Origin: Leeuwenhoekiella sp. MAR_2009_132
GTDB lineage: Bacteria; Bacteroidota; Bacteroidia; Flavobacteriales; Flavobacteriaceae
Assembly (NCBI RefSeq): GCF_000687915.1
Contig: NZ_JHZY01000004.1
Span: forward strand, 754,001 to 818,000
Direction: 5' to 3'
Length of the DNA stretch: 64,000 bases
Under the pieces are notes generated by a model. The model searched no databases. It had not been told where the DNA came from and saw only the letters and a list, made by a program, of their open reading frames with translations. Below are positions 28,331 to 37,426 of this stretch, piece by piece. Both the position numbers and the translations under genes were made by a program. Position 1 is the stretch's first letter. Every line of letters begins with the position of its first letter.

Positions 28331-28360
28331 AAAAAGCTCCTCAATTGAGGAGCTTTTTTT
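28331..28360. terminator. Bidirectional terminator between the AKR and LysR genes
   Basis: A perfect hairpin with arms AAAAAGCTCCTCA and TGAGGAGCTTTTT sits between two convergent genes and carries A and T runs on the two sides, so it can stop transcription in both directions. Confidence 0.88.
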
Positions 28361-28365
28361 ATAAT

Positions 28366-29298
28366 CTAACTGCTTTTAAATTCTGTAAACCAGGAAAATT
28401 TTTGATCTATTATATCTTGCTTATTAGCATTTAAAAATTCTAAATATGCCAAAGCTGCAGGAGACAATTTCTTAGTCTTCAACCAGATTAGATTCCAGTT
28501 TGTAGTAATGGGTAAGCCTTTAACTTTTATAATTTTTAGATCCTTATTTTTCAGTTCGTTCTTAATTCCTATTAAAGGCATGATAGAGCAGCCCAACCCG
28601 GAAACTACCGCTTGCTTAACAGCTTCATTTGAGGTCAATTCCATTTTTTTACGTACTAAATAGTTATGATTTGCTATAAATCTTTCCATAGCGTTTCGGG
28701 TAGCAGAACCTTCTTCCCTATAAATAATAGGAAGTGCCTCAAAAACTTGCTTTTTAGTTTTGATGTTTGTGTAGTTTAAATCTGTACTTCCCACAAAGAA
28801 GAGCTTATTAGGCATTAAATCAATGCTGTTGACTTTTAATTTTTCAGGCAATACTGAAACCAATGCAAAATCTACTTCATTCAATTCGAGGCTTTCAACA
28901 ACCCGCGATTTATTAGTAACATCCATAATAAGATCTACCCCTGCATTTGCATTCATAAAATCAGACAAAAAATAAGGCATCACATATTTACCTGTAGAAA
29001 CCACCGAGATTTTTAAACGCCCATAAAGTTCGCCCTGAAAGGCCAGTGTTTTATAATTAATAGCATAAACCTCATTGAGTATTTTTTCTGCCGCAAGGGC
29101 TATTTCTTTTCCAAAGTCTGTGATATAAAGCTTTCTTCCTACAACCTCTGTAAGTGGAATAGGAAATTGATCCTGAAAATTTTTAAGTTGAATTGATACT
29201 GCAGGTTGTGTTAAATGAAGTTCTTGTGAAGCCTTAGTAATACTCTGTATTTGAGATACTTTTAGAAATATCTGAAGTTGATGTAACGTATAGTTCAT
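28366..29298 (-). CDS. LysR-type regulator, CbbR/RbcR-like (310 aa)
   Basis: N-terminal winged helix-turn-helix (residues 1-62, MNYTLHQLQIFLKVSQIQSITKASQELHLTQPAVSIQLKNF) and a C-terminal effector-binding domain (about 90-300). The wording of the HTH is close to the CbbR/RbcR group that controls CO2-fixation and inorganic-carbon genes. It is transcribed away from the DAB operon with a 113-base shared promoter region that holds a perfect palindrome at 29308-29322. LysR-DabB-DabA linkage is known from other bacteria, so it most probably senses carbon status and switches this operon. Confidence 0.9.
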   Translation of the reverse strand: MNYTLHQLQIFLKVSQIQSITKASQELHLTQPAVSIQLKNFQDQFPIPLTEVVGRKLYITDFGKEIALAAEKILNEVYAINYKTLAFQGELYGRLKISVVSTGKYVMPYFLSDFMNANAGVDLIMDVTNKSRVVESLELNEVDFALVSVLPEKLKVNSIDLMPNKLFFVGSTDLNYTNIKTKKQVFEALPIIYREEGSATRNAMERFIANHNYLVRKKMELTSNEAVKQAVVSGLGCSIMPLIGIKNELKNKDLKIIKVKGLPITTNWNLIWLKTKKLSPAALAYLEFLNANKQDIIDQKFSWFTEFKSS

Positions 29299-29307
29299 AA
29301 AATTTGT

Positions 29308-29322
29308 TTATGTATTACATAA
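29308..29322. promoter_or_regulatory. Candidate LysR/CbbR operator
   Basis: TTATGTATTACATAA is a perfect 7-1-7 palindrome with the TTA..TAA ends expected of a LysR-type box, 10 bases upstream of the lysR start and about 90 bases upstream of the first gene of the DAB operon. A role in autoregulation and divergent control is inferred. Confidence 0.5.
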
Positions 29323-29411
29323 CTAATATAAATAAAAATTAATGATTTGAATACCTAATCTTTGCAATCAGATTTCAAATCGAATTAATCAAAACTTTAA
29401 AAACAAGTAAA

Positions 29412-29720
29412 ATGGAAACAAAAGAACTGGTAAAAAGCAAAGAGACACAACAAAAAATTCAATTGGTTAAAGGAACGTTCTCTACATCTGAAGCATCTAA
29501 TGTTGTCCTTTCCTTAATTGATCAAAAAATCAATTTTCACAAAATACAGCGTATGCAACTTTGGGAAAAAAATCATAACCGCGATTCAAATCAAATAGAC
29601 ACGCGTATACAAGAACTTATTGAAGAAAAAAGAATTGCGACTGCTTTTATAAACAATGCTTCAAGGCTTGGTCAAAATTTAAAAATAGACGGTATCCTCA
29701 CCCTAAGTATTGTAGAATAA
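29412..29720 (+). CDS. Small cytoplasmic protein of unknown function (102 aa)
   Basis: First gene of the DAB operon. The protein has no signal or membrane helix. The segment LVKGTFSTSEASNVVLSLIDQKINFHKIQ, then a charged helix with HNRDSNQIDTRIQELIEEK, resembles a widespread small protein family of Bacteroidetes with no known role. Its position between the LysR regulator and DabB suggests a link to bicarbonate uptake or its control, but this is context only. Confidence 0.7.
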   Translation: METKELVKSKETQQKIQLVKGTFSTSEASNVVLSLIDQKINFHKIQRMQLWEKNHNRDSNQIDTRIQELIEEKRIATAFINNASRLGQNLKIDGILTLSIVE

Positions 29721-29793
29721 GTGGTTTAGTGGGTTAGTCTATGTTAGCAAATCTAGCACGCATTAATCCCTGGGTTTTTCTAAATTAAAAAAT

Positions 29794-29997
29794 ATGTTAC
29801 TAAAAACAGTATTTACAAACCACGCTATGCTTCTCTCAAAAAATAACATGTTACCGCTTTTAGGAATGTTTGTTTTAGCGCTTCTTATGCTATTCTCCTA
29901 CATTAATGAATCACTCTTTTTAGAACGTATAATGGTATGCAGCTTTATTTTAAGCCTTGTCTGTATAGGTAAAATTGGCAATAACAAACATCAATAA
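29794..29997 (+). CDS. Small membrane protein in the DAB operon (67 aa)
   Basis: Two hydrophobic segments, about residues 20-36 (MLPLLGMFVLALLMLFSY) and 45-60 (MVCSFILSLVCIGKI), make this a likely two-helix membrane protein. No family recognised. It lies between the 102-residue protein and DabB in the same direction, with 73 and 83-base gaps. It could be a small accessory subunit of the DabAB complex, which is inference from position alone. Confidence 0.5.
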   Translation: MLLKTVFTNHAMLLSKNNMLPLLGMFVLALLMLFSYINESLFLERIMVCSFILSLVCIGKIGNNKHQ

Positions 29998-30080
29998 GCC
30001 TAATCTGGTTTAACCACGTGATCACTGTCTTGAAAATCTCAAAGCAGCTTTAAAAGTACAACTCGTTAAAAACTGAACTC

Positions 30081-31568
30081 ATGATTTCTGAAAAGAATTT
30101 ACACTTAAATACTTCTCAAAATTTTAATGGAACAACACAGTCTGCCCCTTCCTTAAAAATATCTAAAACCATCTCTTTCTTTTTATGGTTTCTCTTTATG
30201 AGTAACCTGGCTTACCTGCTTTATTTTTATCCTTACTTACCTCAATGGCATTTAGGCACACTCTTTAAAATCAATGGCTTTACAGTATTAATCTGGACTA
30301 CAGTTTCCTTCTTTGGAGCACTAATAAGCAGTTACGCCAAAACCTATTTAATTGGTTTTCAGTACTACAACCGCTTTATGATGCTCTGTCTGGGCTTTAT
30401 TCTCTCTGTAATGTTGTTTATAATGGCAAATCACGTCGCAATTTTACTTATCAGCTGGCTAGCGATGGGTCTATTTATGGCGCGATTAATAGGTATAGAT
30501 TCTAAATGGGGCGAAGCGCGCGAAGCATCAAAATTTGCACTACGCTATTTTCTAACCGGTAGCTTGTTTTTGAGTATAGGAGTATTGTTACTAGCTTTTG
30601 AAAGTGAAAACTTTACCGTAAGCGGCATAACACTTTCTGTTGCTGCTTTACCTAACACAATTCTCTTAATTGCAGCTTTGTGCATAATTATCGCTGCTCT
30701 GGTTCAATCTGCGATTTATCCCTTTCACCGGTGGCTCTTATCTGCAATGACCTCACCCACACCGGCATCTGCTCTTATGCACGCTGGTTTTGTTAATGGC
30801 TCAGGAATATTACTCGCCTTATTTTCTACCGTGTTATTTGCTTCTAATACCTTAAACATTCTTTTAATTATAGGCGGACTAACAGCTATAATCGCACAAT
30901 TTACTAAGCTTTTACAGGTTAACGTTAAACAGAAATTAGCCTGCTCAACTATCGCACAGATGGGGTTTATGATTATGCAATGTGGGTTAGGTTTTTTCAA
31001 CGCAGCCGTAGTACATTTAATTCTTCACGGGTTTTATAAAGCTTACCTGTTCTTATCATCAGGAGAAGAGGTTGCGCGCTCTCAACCACAAAAACCTCTA
31101 CAAATTAAAATAAAACCGGCTCAGGCAGTTCTGGTTCTTTTCTTCGGGATTCTTGGTGCATTTTTATTTGCCTTTTTAACCGGAAAAGGAACAGCACTTA
31201 ACAGTGGTATTTTTCTAACGGGTATCGTAGCTATTACAGTAGGACAGATAACCTACAACATTGTAAAGCAACAAAGTTTGTCTGTGCTGCAGAAGCTACT
31301 GCTTCCGCCTGTACTTTTTCTAATGGGTATAGGGGTTTACGCCTTTTTATACAATGCCATCACCGTAATAATGGGAGATATGCTTATGATTGATGTTGCC
31401 GTACCACTTTCAGCCATTCAGATTCTTTTTGGCGCTGTATTTTTAATAGGCTTTTTCATAATGAAGCTGGGCTTCTATAGAAAACTACCCTGGCTTTATA
31501 TGTATCTGCTAAAGCGCTCTCAGCCTAACAAAAAATCTATACTAATGTATAAATCAACCTCTTTATGA
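30081..31568 (+). CDS. dabB: DabB: NuoL/ND5-like proton channel subunit of the DAB carbon pump (495 aa)
   Basis: Integral membrane protein with about 13 helices, of the proton-conducting transporter family that includes NuoL and MrpA. Markers are WLAMGLFMARLIGID, the QSAIYPFHRWLLSAMTSPTPASALMHAGFVNGSG stretch (broken here for length: key residues Lys-free loop, TPxSALMHAG) and KLACSTIAQMGFM. In DAB complexes this subunit couples ion flow to CO2-to-bicarbonate conversion by DabA. The stop overlaps the dabA start by four bases, showing tight coupling. No other complex I genes are near, which supports DabB over NuoL. Confidence 0.92.
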   Translation: MISEKNLHLNTSQNFNGTTQSAPSLKISKTISFFLWFLFMSNLAYLLYFYPYLPQWHLGTLFKINGFTVLIWTTVSFFGALISSYAKTYLIGFQYYNRFMMLCLGFILSVMLFIMANHVAILLISWLAMGLFMARLIGIDSKWGEAREASKFALRYFLTGSLFLSIGVLLLAFESENFTVSGITLSVAALPNTILLIAALCIIIAALVQSAIYPFHRWLLSAMTSPTPASALMHAGFVNGSGILLALFSTVLFASNTLNILLIIGGLTAIIAQFTKLLQVNVKQKLACSTIAQMGFMIMQCGLGFFNAAVVHLILHGFYKAYLFLSSGEEVARSQPQKPLQIKIKPAQAVLVLFFGILGAFLFAFLTGKGTALNSGIFLTGIVAITVGQITYNIVKQQSLSVLQKLLLPPVLFLMGIGVYAFLYNAITVIMGDMLMIDVAVPLSAIQILFGAVFLIGFFIMKLGFYRKLPWLYMYLLKRSQPNKKSILMYKSTSL

Positions 31569-33946
31569 TCACACAAAATATTCAAAAAAGCATTAGCGAA
31601 GCTTCTCAGGTAATTGGAAAAACCTGGCCACTATATTCTTTTGTAACCTCAAACCCACTCTCGGGATATGAAAGATTACCTTTTAAAGAAGCCGTACAAC
31701 AAGCTAAAGGTTTTTTAAATGCCCAGGTTTTTCCGGAAACATCGATTTTTCGCCATGCCTGGAAAACAGGAGAAATTGATCACAAAGAACTCAAACAGCT
31801 ACTGGCTGAAAACGGCTTACTAAAATCTCCTGAGTTTTACCTTGATTTACTAAGCGCTCAAAAACAAGTAGAAATAAAAAATACAGCTCACAAGATTGAC
31901 CGAATTATGGCTCAATGGCTTTCCACTTTTCTAGACGAAGGTTTAGCAGAGTGGGAAATGCCCGGTAAAGAAGAAGGTTTTTATAACGTTTGGCGCAAAC
32001 TAGCTAAATATGACGCTGAATTAAAAATTAAGAATGCTCAAGAAATTCCTCATACGGCAGCAGAAGCATTAACCCTGGTTTTAAAAGATTTTACTGAAGC
32101 AGAAATCACTTCACTATTTAAGTATCACCTTGCAGCATTACCGGGCTGGACAGGATTTATTAATTATAGAACAGCATCAAACTCTACCTGGCAACAGGCC
32201 TACCCTATTACGCTAGAAGAATATCTGGCTGTTCGATTATTTATTTGTAAAAAATTAAATTTAAGCCTTCTCCCTCCTAAATCTGTGATGCCGAGGGAGA
32301 ACAGCATCGGGCAGATTCAATACCTCTGGCTAAAAGCCTGGGAGAAAAGCTGGCAAAACAAACTTGCAACAGCTTTAGCTAAAAATAAACTAAACACCAC
32401 AGAAAAAGAATTTAATTCTCCAGAAGCACAACTGGTTTTCTGTATAGATACCCGGTCTGAACTTATACGCAGGCACGTTGAGTCTACCGGTAATTATGAG
32501 ACTTTTGGTTACGCCGGTTTTTTTGGGATCGCTATGGATTACAATACAGCAAACGACACTAATTCTCGTAAATCCTGTCCGCCAATAGTACCTTCTGCCT
32601 ATGTGGTTACAGAAGCTGCGCAGGCAAATAAAGGAAATCAACATCTTGCGCACTCAAAGAAAAATGAAAATTTAAAATTCGCTAACTATTTTCTGAAGCG
32701 AATGAAAAATATGCTCCCCTCAGCTTTTGGATTTGTTGAAGGATCCGGGTTTTTTTATGGTATGTCGCTAATAGCTCGTACGTTAAAACCCGGTTACTTA
32801 TACCGCATTAAACAGAAAAAAAACACTACTTATGAGCACATTTACGAACCTCAAATACACCACTCTCACTCAAAAGAAGCTGCAAATTCAGAACTTAGCC
32901 TATCAGAAAAAGTGAGCATTGTAAAATCTGCCTTTGACTTAATGGGTTGGAAACATTTTGCACAAGTTGTTCTTTTTGTAGGTCACGGTAGCCATTCTGC
33001 TAATAATCCATTTAGCTCAAGTCTTGATTGCGGGGCATGTGCTGCAAGCCCGGGAAGACATAATGCACGTATGCTCGCAAAACTGGCAAATCTTAGAGAG
33101 GTACGGGAAGTACTAAAAGAAAATCATCAATTTAATATCCCGGACTCAACTGTTTTTATAGGTGCAGAGCACAATACAACTACAGACGAGATTGTAATTT
33201 TTGATTCTTTGATTCCTGAAAGTCATCATATAAAGCTCGATGAAATCAAATCAAATTTAAAGGCAGCCCAACTAACAGCTACTCGAGAACGCTTACATGT
33301 AACTGAAGACAGTATTTTTCTGGCACAGGACAAAGCTAATAATTGGGGTGAAACTAGACCCGAATGGGGTCTTGCTAAAAATGCAGGATTTATTGTTGCG
33401 CCAAGAAAACTTACAAAAAATATAAATCTTGACAGCAGATATTTTCTTCACTCGTATGACTGGGAAACAGATACTACAGGAAAAGCATTAGAAGGTATTA
33501 TGCAGGGACCTATGGTTGTTACCCAATGGATTAACAATCACTATTACTTTTCTACAGTAGATAATAAAAATTTTGGGGGAGGAACTAAAATTACCCATAA
33601 TATAACCGGGCACTTTGGTGTCGTACAAGGCAACGGCGGAGATCTCAAAATGGGACTTCCTCTACAGTCTGTAAGCCTTTCTGACAACGAGACTTACCAT
33701 CAACCGCTAAGACTTTCGGTGCTTATAAAAGCTCCATTAGAACGAGTAAATGATATTATATCGCGTAATCAACATTTACAAACCCTAGTTGATAATGAAT
33801 GGATTTATCTACTGGTTATGAATCCTTTAAAAAATAATAAAATAGAGCGCTATACAGCTGGGCTAAACTGGAAAAACCTCTCAAAAGAGGAAACCACAAA
33901 AGAATCTTCTTTGACTGAAGAGGCTCTTGAAGAAATGGCCTTCTAG
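31565..33946 (+). CDS. dabA: DabA: carbonic-anhydrase-like subunit of the DAB inorganic-carbon pump, DUF2309 (793 aa)
   Basis: Large soluble, membrane-attached DUF2309 protein. Its zinc site matches that of known DabA proteins: Cys293 and Asp295 in VFCIDTRSE, His474 in VGHGSHS, Cys489 in LDCGAC. The 15-residue His-Cys spacing is the expected one. With DabB it forms an energy-coupled CO2 hydration system that accumulates bicarbonate in the cytoplasm. Here no RuBisCO or carboxysome gene is near, so it probably feeds anaplerotic carboxylases and biosynthesis in a heterotroph. The gene overlaps dabB by four bases and is closed by the terminator at 34003. Confidence 0.95.
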   Translation: MITQNIQKSISEASQVIGKTWPLYSFVTSNPLSGYERLPFKEAVQQAKGFLNAQVFPETSIFRHAWKTGEIDHKELKQLLAENGLLKSPEFYLDLLSAQKQVEIKNTAHKIDRIMAQWLSTFLDEGLAEWEMPGKEEGFYNVWRKLAKYDAELKIKNAQEIPHTAAEALTLVLKDFTEAEITSLFKYHLAALPGWTGFINYRTASNSTWQQAYPITLEEYLAVRLFICKKLNLSLLPPKSVMPRENSIGQIQYLWLKAWEKSWQNKLATALAKNKLNTTEKEFNSPEAQLVFCIDTRSELIRRHVESTGNYETFGYAGFFGIAMDYNTANDTNSRKSCPPIVPSAYVVTEAAQANKGNQHLAHSKKNENLKFANYFLKRMKNMLPSAFGFVEGSGFFYGMSLIARTLKPGYLYRIKQKKNTTYEHIYEPQIHHSHSKEAANSELSLSEKVSIVKSAFDLMGWKHFAQVVLFVGHGSHSANNPFSSSLDCGACAASPGRHNARMLAKLANLREVREVLKENHQFNIPDSTVFIGAEHNTTTDEIVIFDSLIPESHHIKLDEIKSNLKAAQLTATRERLHVTEDSIFLAQDKANNWGETRPEWGLAKNAGFIVAPRKLTKNINLDSRYFLHSYDWETDTTGKALEGIMQGPMVVTQWINNHYYFSTVDNKNFGGGTKITHNITGHFGVVQGNGGDLKMGLPLQSVSLSDNETYHQPLRLSVLIKAPLERVNDIISRNQHLQTLVDNEWIYLLVMNPLKNNKIERYTAGLNWKNLSKEETTKESSLTEEALEEMAF

Positions 33947-34002
33947 CCTAAAATTACCAGATCTGTTGAATGAATAGATCAGTTTTAAAATAAGCACACT
34001 AC

Positions 34003-34033
34003 AAAAGCTTCTTGCAAACAAGAAGCTTTTTTT
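34003..34033 (+). terminator. Rho-independent terminator after dabA
   Basis: AAAAGCTTCTTG and CAAGAAGCTTTT pair around a four-base loop, followed by a T-run. It stands about 57 bases after the dabA stop. Confidence 0.9.
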
Positions 34034-34130
34034 ATTATTTTCAGTAAAACACCTAAACGTTAAAGGGGCTAAAAACCTGATTTATAGGTTATTTACCCGT
34101 CAAATAAAATACTTCATTCGTGTAGTTTTA

Positions 34131-36095
34131 ATGCACATAAATCAACTAAAACTACTCATTATGCCCGGACCAGCAGTACATTACATCGTAGGAAAAGATC
34201 TAACGCGCGGATTTCCTTTTAAAATTGATTACAAACCGAACGCTCCCAGAAAAGATTACTTATTTGACCCACACACTATTGGGATTTTAAATGAGTATCC
34301 TATTTACCGAAATTTTGGGACGTTGGGTCCAGACTTTTTATTCTTTAATGTAAAAGATTGGCCTGCAGGCGAATTTATTCCTGTCAAACAAATGATCAAG
34401 TTTGCCGAAATTTTAAAATCTCTTGAAGTTAAAATTGAAGAAAGTTTTCCTGCTCTTATAAAAATTAAAGAGCTGAAAGAAGATCTTGAGGAAGTTGTAG
34501 GTGATGTGATCGCAAGCTCTGCAATTCTATCTACAATCCAATTATTTATAGATGACATAAAAGCAATAATAGGCCTTATAGGATCTATTGTAAAAGAAGG
34601 ACTTAAAGATCTTGTGACCTCAAATATTGATATTTATAGTTTCCTTTCAAGCCCTATTCAGGTGTGTGAACCCAAAAATAACTGGTGGTGGTTTGATGTT
34701 TTGCATTATAGTAAAACCGGGGAATTTGCAGAATATCTTTTAAAAAATTCAAAACACAATGATGCACTGCACGCTTATGCAATAGGCTATTTATCTCACG
34801 TAGCTGCAGATAGTGTAGGTCACCCCTATGTAAACAATATTGTAAGAGGTCCTTATCGTACGCATAGCCAAAGACACAATGTTGTAGAGAAATTTCAGGA
34901 CGTCTCAGCATTCAACTATTTTGAGTCTAAAGAATTTAGCACAAGCGAACTGCATGAAGAATTTAAGTTTGACGATCGCGTACATGACTTATTTACAGGA
35001 GCACCTGTACCCGATTACGATTCTATTATAGACGGGCTAACACCGGGGTTAACTGACGTAGGGCTCCCTAAAGAGATTGCAAAACTTTTTGCAGAAGCTA
35101 CGCAACATGTCTATGATACTCCAGGTGGGCATCCGTTTGGAGGAGGTATGACCGAAGAAGAGGTTGATGCTTCCTACAGGCTTTGGTACAGCTGGTTTAA
35201 AGCAACTACCAGTGAAGCAATCTTACCAGATTCACTTCCAGATTTACCACCGCTAACTGAAGAAATACGGGAAGTTTGGAATCGCTTTAAAGACAAATTT
35301 AATAATGCGTTAGATGAATTAGATAATGCATTAGACGATTTATTTTCTGGCGGCGGAAGATCTTTCAGTTTAAAAGGCTTGGCTAATTTCTTTAAAAAAA
35401 TTGCGCGTATTATTAATGCAGCTGTTGCGGCTGCTGCAGCATTTATTGAAGCCATTGAAGAAACTATTGTGAATATTAGCAAACACGCTGTACATTTTAT
35501 GCTTAACAAGGTTTACCAGGCATTATATGTAATCTACGACTATTTTAGACTTTCTGTTTCGCTAAACGGTCTTGCATTTCCCGGGGTACGTCATCTTGAC
35601 GACTCAAAAGTACGGCACATGTTAAATCCTATTATTAAAGATGTTAGAGGTAATAGATTATCTAATTCGTGGCCCTATCCTATTAAACACGTTGATGTAG
35701 GAACAGGTATCTGGCGCACAGCTCCACAAGAAGCTCATTTAGTCTATCCCAGCCCATCAAAACCAGAATTAAATCTGGTTACACCAGCACCACTCACTTA
35801 TACATCAAAAGTGCATACCTACTACATTAAAGACGATGTAGGTATAGATTTAAATTTTATTAATCAAATAGGACCTATTCCAGATTTTAATAATCATAAT
35901 ACGCGTGTTAAGAATGAAGTGTTAGGCAACGCCAGCGAATTAACAGGAACTCTATATGACCATTTTCAGAAAGGAAAAAAACTACCCAATATAAATCTAG
36001 ATGCAGACAGAGGCATAGGTTACCCGTGTTGGGAACCCGAGGGCTGTGAGAATGATAGTATTAAAGAACCGGTTAACCCAAAATTCAATTTTTAA
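34131..36095 (+). CDS. Zinc-dependent phospholipase C-like protein (654 aa)
   Basis: The region about residues 205-275 has the metal-binding helix pattern of zinc-dependent phospholipase C proteins: HAYAIGYLSHVAADSVGHPYVN followed by RTHSQRHNVVEKF, with several His and Asp that could bind zinc. A start at Met11 (34161, MPGPAVHYIVG) is equally possible and agrees with the family, where PGPAxH is usual. There is no obvious signal peptide. The remaining ~350 residues include an alanine-rich helix near 440-455 and no known domain. It is followed at 12 bases by the EF-Tu-domain-II/Ig-like gene, so the two are probably an operon with a joint function. Confidence 0.72.
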   Translation: MHINQLKLLIMPGPAVHYIVGKDLTRGFPFKIDYKPNAPRKDYLFDPHTIGILNEYPIYRNFGTLGPDFLFFNVKDWPAGEFIPVKQMIKFAEILKSLEVKIEESFPALIKIKELKEDLEEVVGDVIASSAILSTIQLFIDDIKAIIGLIGSIVKEGLKDLVTSNIDIYSFLSSPIQVCEPKNNWWWFDVLHYSKTGEFAEYLLKNSKHNDALHAYAIGYLSHVAADSVGHPYVNNIVRGPYRTHSQRHNVVEKFQDVSAFNYFESKEFSTSELHEEFKFDDRVHDLFTGAPVPDYDSIIDGLTPGLTDVGLPKEIAKLFAEATQHVYDTPGGHPFGGGMTEEEVDASYRLWYSWFKATTSEAILPDSLPDLPPLTEEIREVWNRFKDKFNNALDELDNALDDLFSGGGRSFSLKGLANFFKKIARIINAAVAAAAAFIEAIEETIVNISKHAVHFMLNKVYQALYVIYDYFRLSVSLNGLAFPGVRHLDDSKVRHMLNPIIKDVRGNRLSNSWPYPIKHVDVGTGIWRTAPQEAHLVYPSPSKPELNLVTPAPLTYTSKVHTYYIKDDVGIDLNFINQIGPIPDFNNHNTRVKNEVLGNASELTGTLYDHFQKGKKLPNINLDADRGIGYPCWEPEGCENDSIKEPVNPKFNF

Positions 36096-36107
36096 AACTT
36101 CTGAATC

Positions 36108-37370
36108 ATGAATGATTTACTTAAAGAAATAAATAGAGACATTAAAATTCTTAATGATCAAATAGAAAAAGATAGCAACGAACTAAAGCGATATAAAGAT
36201 TCCCCAGAATTTAAAACGGAACAGGATTTATCAAAACGACAGGAGTTTGACAATACAATAGATGAGTTTCAAGCTAAATCATTTTTAGTGATCCCCAGCT
36301 TTATTGGCGATTCCGGAAATCGTCCTTTAAGCAGTTATGTTAGAGGCAGTAGCGTGGGGATAAAAATTTCTGATCCTGCAGGAATAACACAACATACAAT
36401 TAAGGCAAATCATACTTATGTAATTGAGACTGAACTTATAAATAAAGGCGACTTATACCTCTCATCTATTAATGTTGATTTTTTCTGTAGTCCGAAGTAT
36501 AAAGAGTCTGATGTATTATTTGAGATAACTTCAATTAGCTTTTTATTTAATACTCCTATAGTAAAAGGGGTTCTAAAAAAGGGGAGCATTAGCATAGGAG
36601 ATCATCTTAAAATAATTACTGAATCTCATTCTATTTACACCCAACTTACAGGAATCTCAATTCCTAACGGAACTAATCATACAGCTTCTAGCGATTCGCA
36701 AATCATAAGTCTATTTTTAGATACAGATCAACTAAAAAATGAATTAAAAAGTCTCGTCTCACCGGGAGACCGCATAGTAGAAGCACCAGATTACAATACA
36801 GAGCAACGCATGTTTAGATTTAGAGTTGAAGATGTATTTTCTATTACGGGTAGAGGCACTGTAGTATCGGGCATTGTAGAACAAGGAACGTTTACTTTAA
36901 ATCAAAAATTAAATTTATTTACAGGTACAAAAAGTGGTGAGCGATCGCGAAATAAACTTGGTCTTGAAGCCACAAGTTTAACCATCATGCGCCAAACTGT
37001 TACGAGTATAAAAACCGGTGATCGCGTAGGTTTATTGTTTAGAGGTCTTGAGAAAACGCTTTTTAGAAAAGGTGATATTTTGGTTAAACAAACCCGAGAA
37101 GATTTTACTGCAGCAATTAAAATAACAGAACCACCGCAAAGTGTTCAAAATAATGAATTCTTAGGAAGCAGAACTACCTATTGTCATGGGTTTGACACTA
37201 CCATAACTTCTTTAAAATGGACGGCGCCACCTCATAAAGATAGAAGCGAATATATTTTTACAGCACGGGCTTATGCTGCATTTCCTACAGATATGCCTCA
37301 AGATTTTGATGCACTAAGTCCAGAACTTGACCGACATGTAGCATCAAAAAAAGTAGAATGGACTGTTTAG
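36108..37370 (+). CDS. Protein with EF-Tu domain-II-like repeats inside an Ig-like fold, unknown function (420 aa)
   Basis: Residues 1-55 form a charged coiled coil. About 80-130 and 335-420 look like the two parts of a CARDB/Ig-like domain (IETELINKGDLYLSSINVDFF early; FTARAYAAFP and DRHVASKK late). Between them lie segments like domain II of translation GTPases: about 138-225 (FEITSISFLFNTPIVKGVL, SIGDHL, SPGDRI) and, more clearly, 237-327 (FRVEDVFSITGRGTVVSGIV, then KTGDRVGLLFRGLE and RKGDIL). No G domain (no P-loop or NKxD) is present, so it is not a translation factor. The upstream partner is the phospholipase C-like gene. It may be an effector or scaffold protein; no function can be given. 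Confidence 0.7.
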   Translation: MNDLLKEINRDIKILNDQIEKDSNELKRYKDSPEFKTEQDLSKRQEFDNTIDEFQAKSFLVIPSFIGDSGNRPLSSYVRGSSVGIKISDPAGITQHTIKANHTYVIETELINKGDLYLSSINVDFFCSPKYKESDVLFEITSISFLFNTPIVKGVLKKGSISIGDHLKIITESHSIYTQLTGISIPNGTNHTASSDSQIISLFLDTDQLKNELKSLVSPGDRIVEAPDYNTEQRMFRFRVEDVFSITGRGTVVSGIVEQGTFTLNQKLNLFTGTKSGERSRNKLGLEATSLTIMRQTVTSIKTGDRVGLLFRGLEKTLFRKGDILVKQTREDFTAAIKITEPPQSVQNNEFLGSRTTYCHGFDTTITSLKWTAPPHKDRSEYIFTARAYAAFPTDMPQDFDALSPELDRHVASKKVEWTV

Positions 37371-37390
37371 CTTAAAAAATAAATCCATAA

Positions 37391-37420
37391 AAAAACCTCT
37401 TGTTTTCACAAGAGGTTTTT
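37391..37420. terminator. Bidirectional terminator beside the tRNA-Leu fragment
   Basis: AAAAACCTCTTG and CAAGAGGTTTTT are perfectly paired across a six-base loop, 20 bases after the stop of the gene ending at 37370 and 6 bases beyond the 3' end of the tRNA fragment on the other strand. It can serve both and looks like the native terminator of the tRNA gene. Confidence 0.85.
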
Positions 37421-37426
37421 GCTTTG

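Noticed and set aside
30081..31568. NuoL subunit of respiratory complex I or an Mrp antiporter
   Set aside because: No other nuo or mrp genes are near, while overlap with DUF2309 (dabA) and a divergent LysR gene fit DabB.
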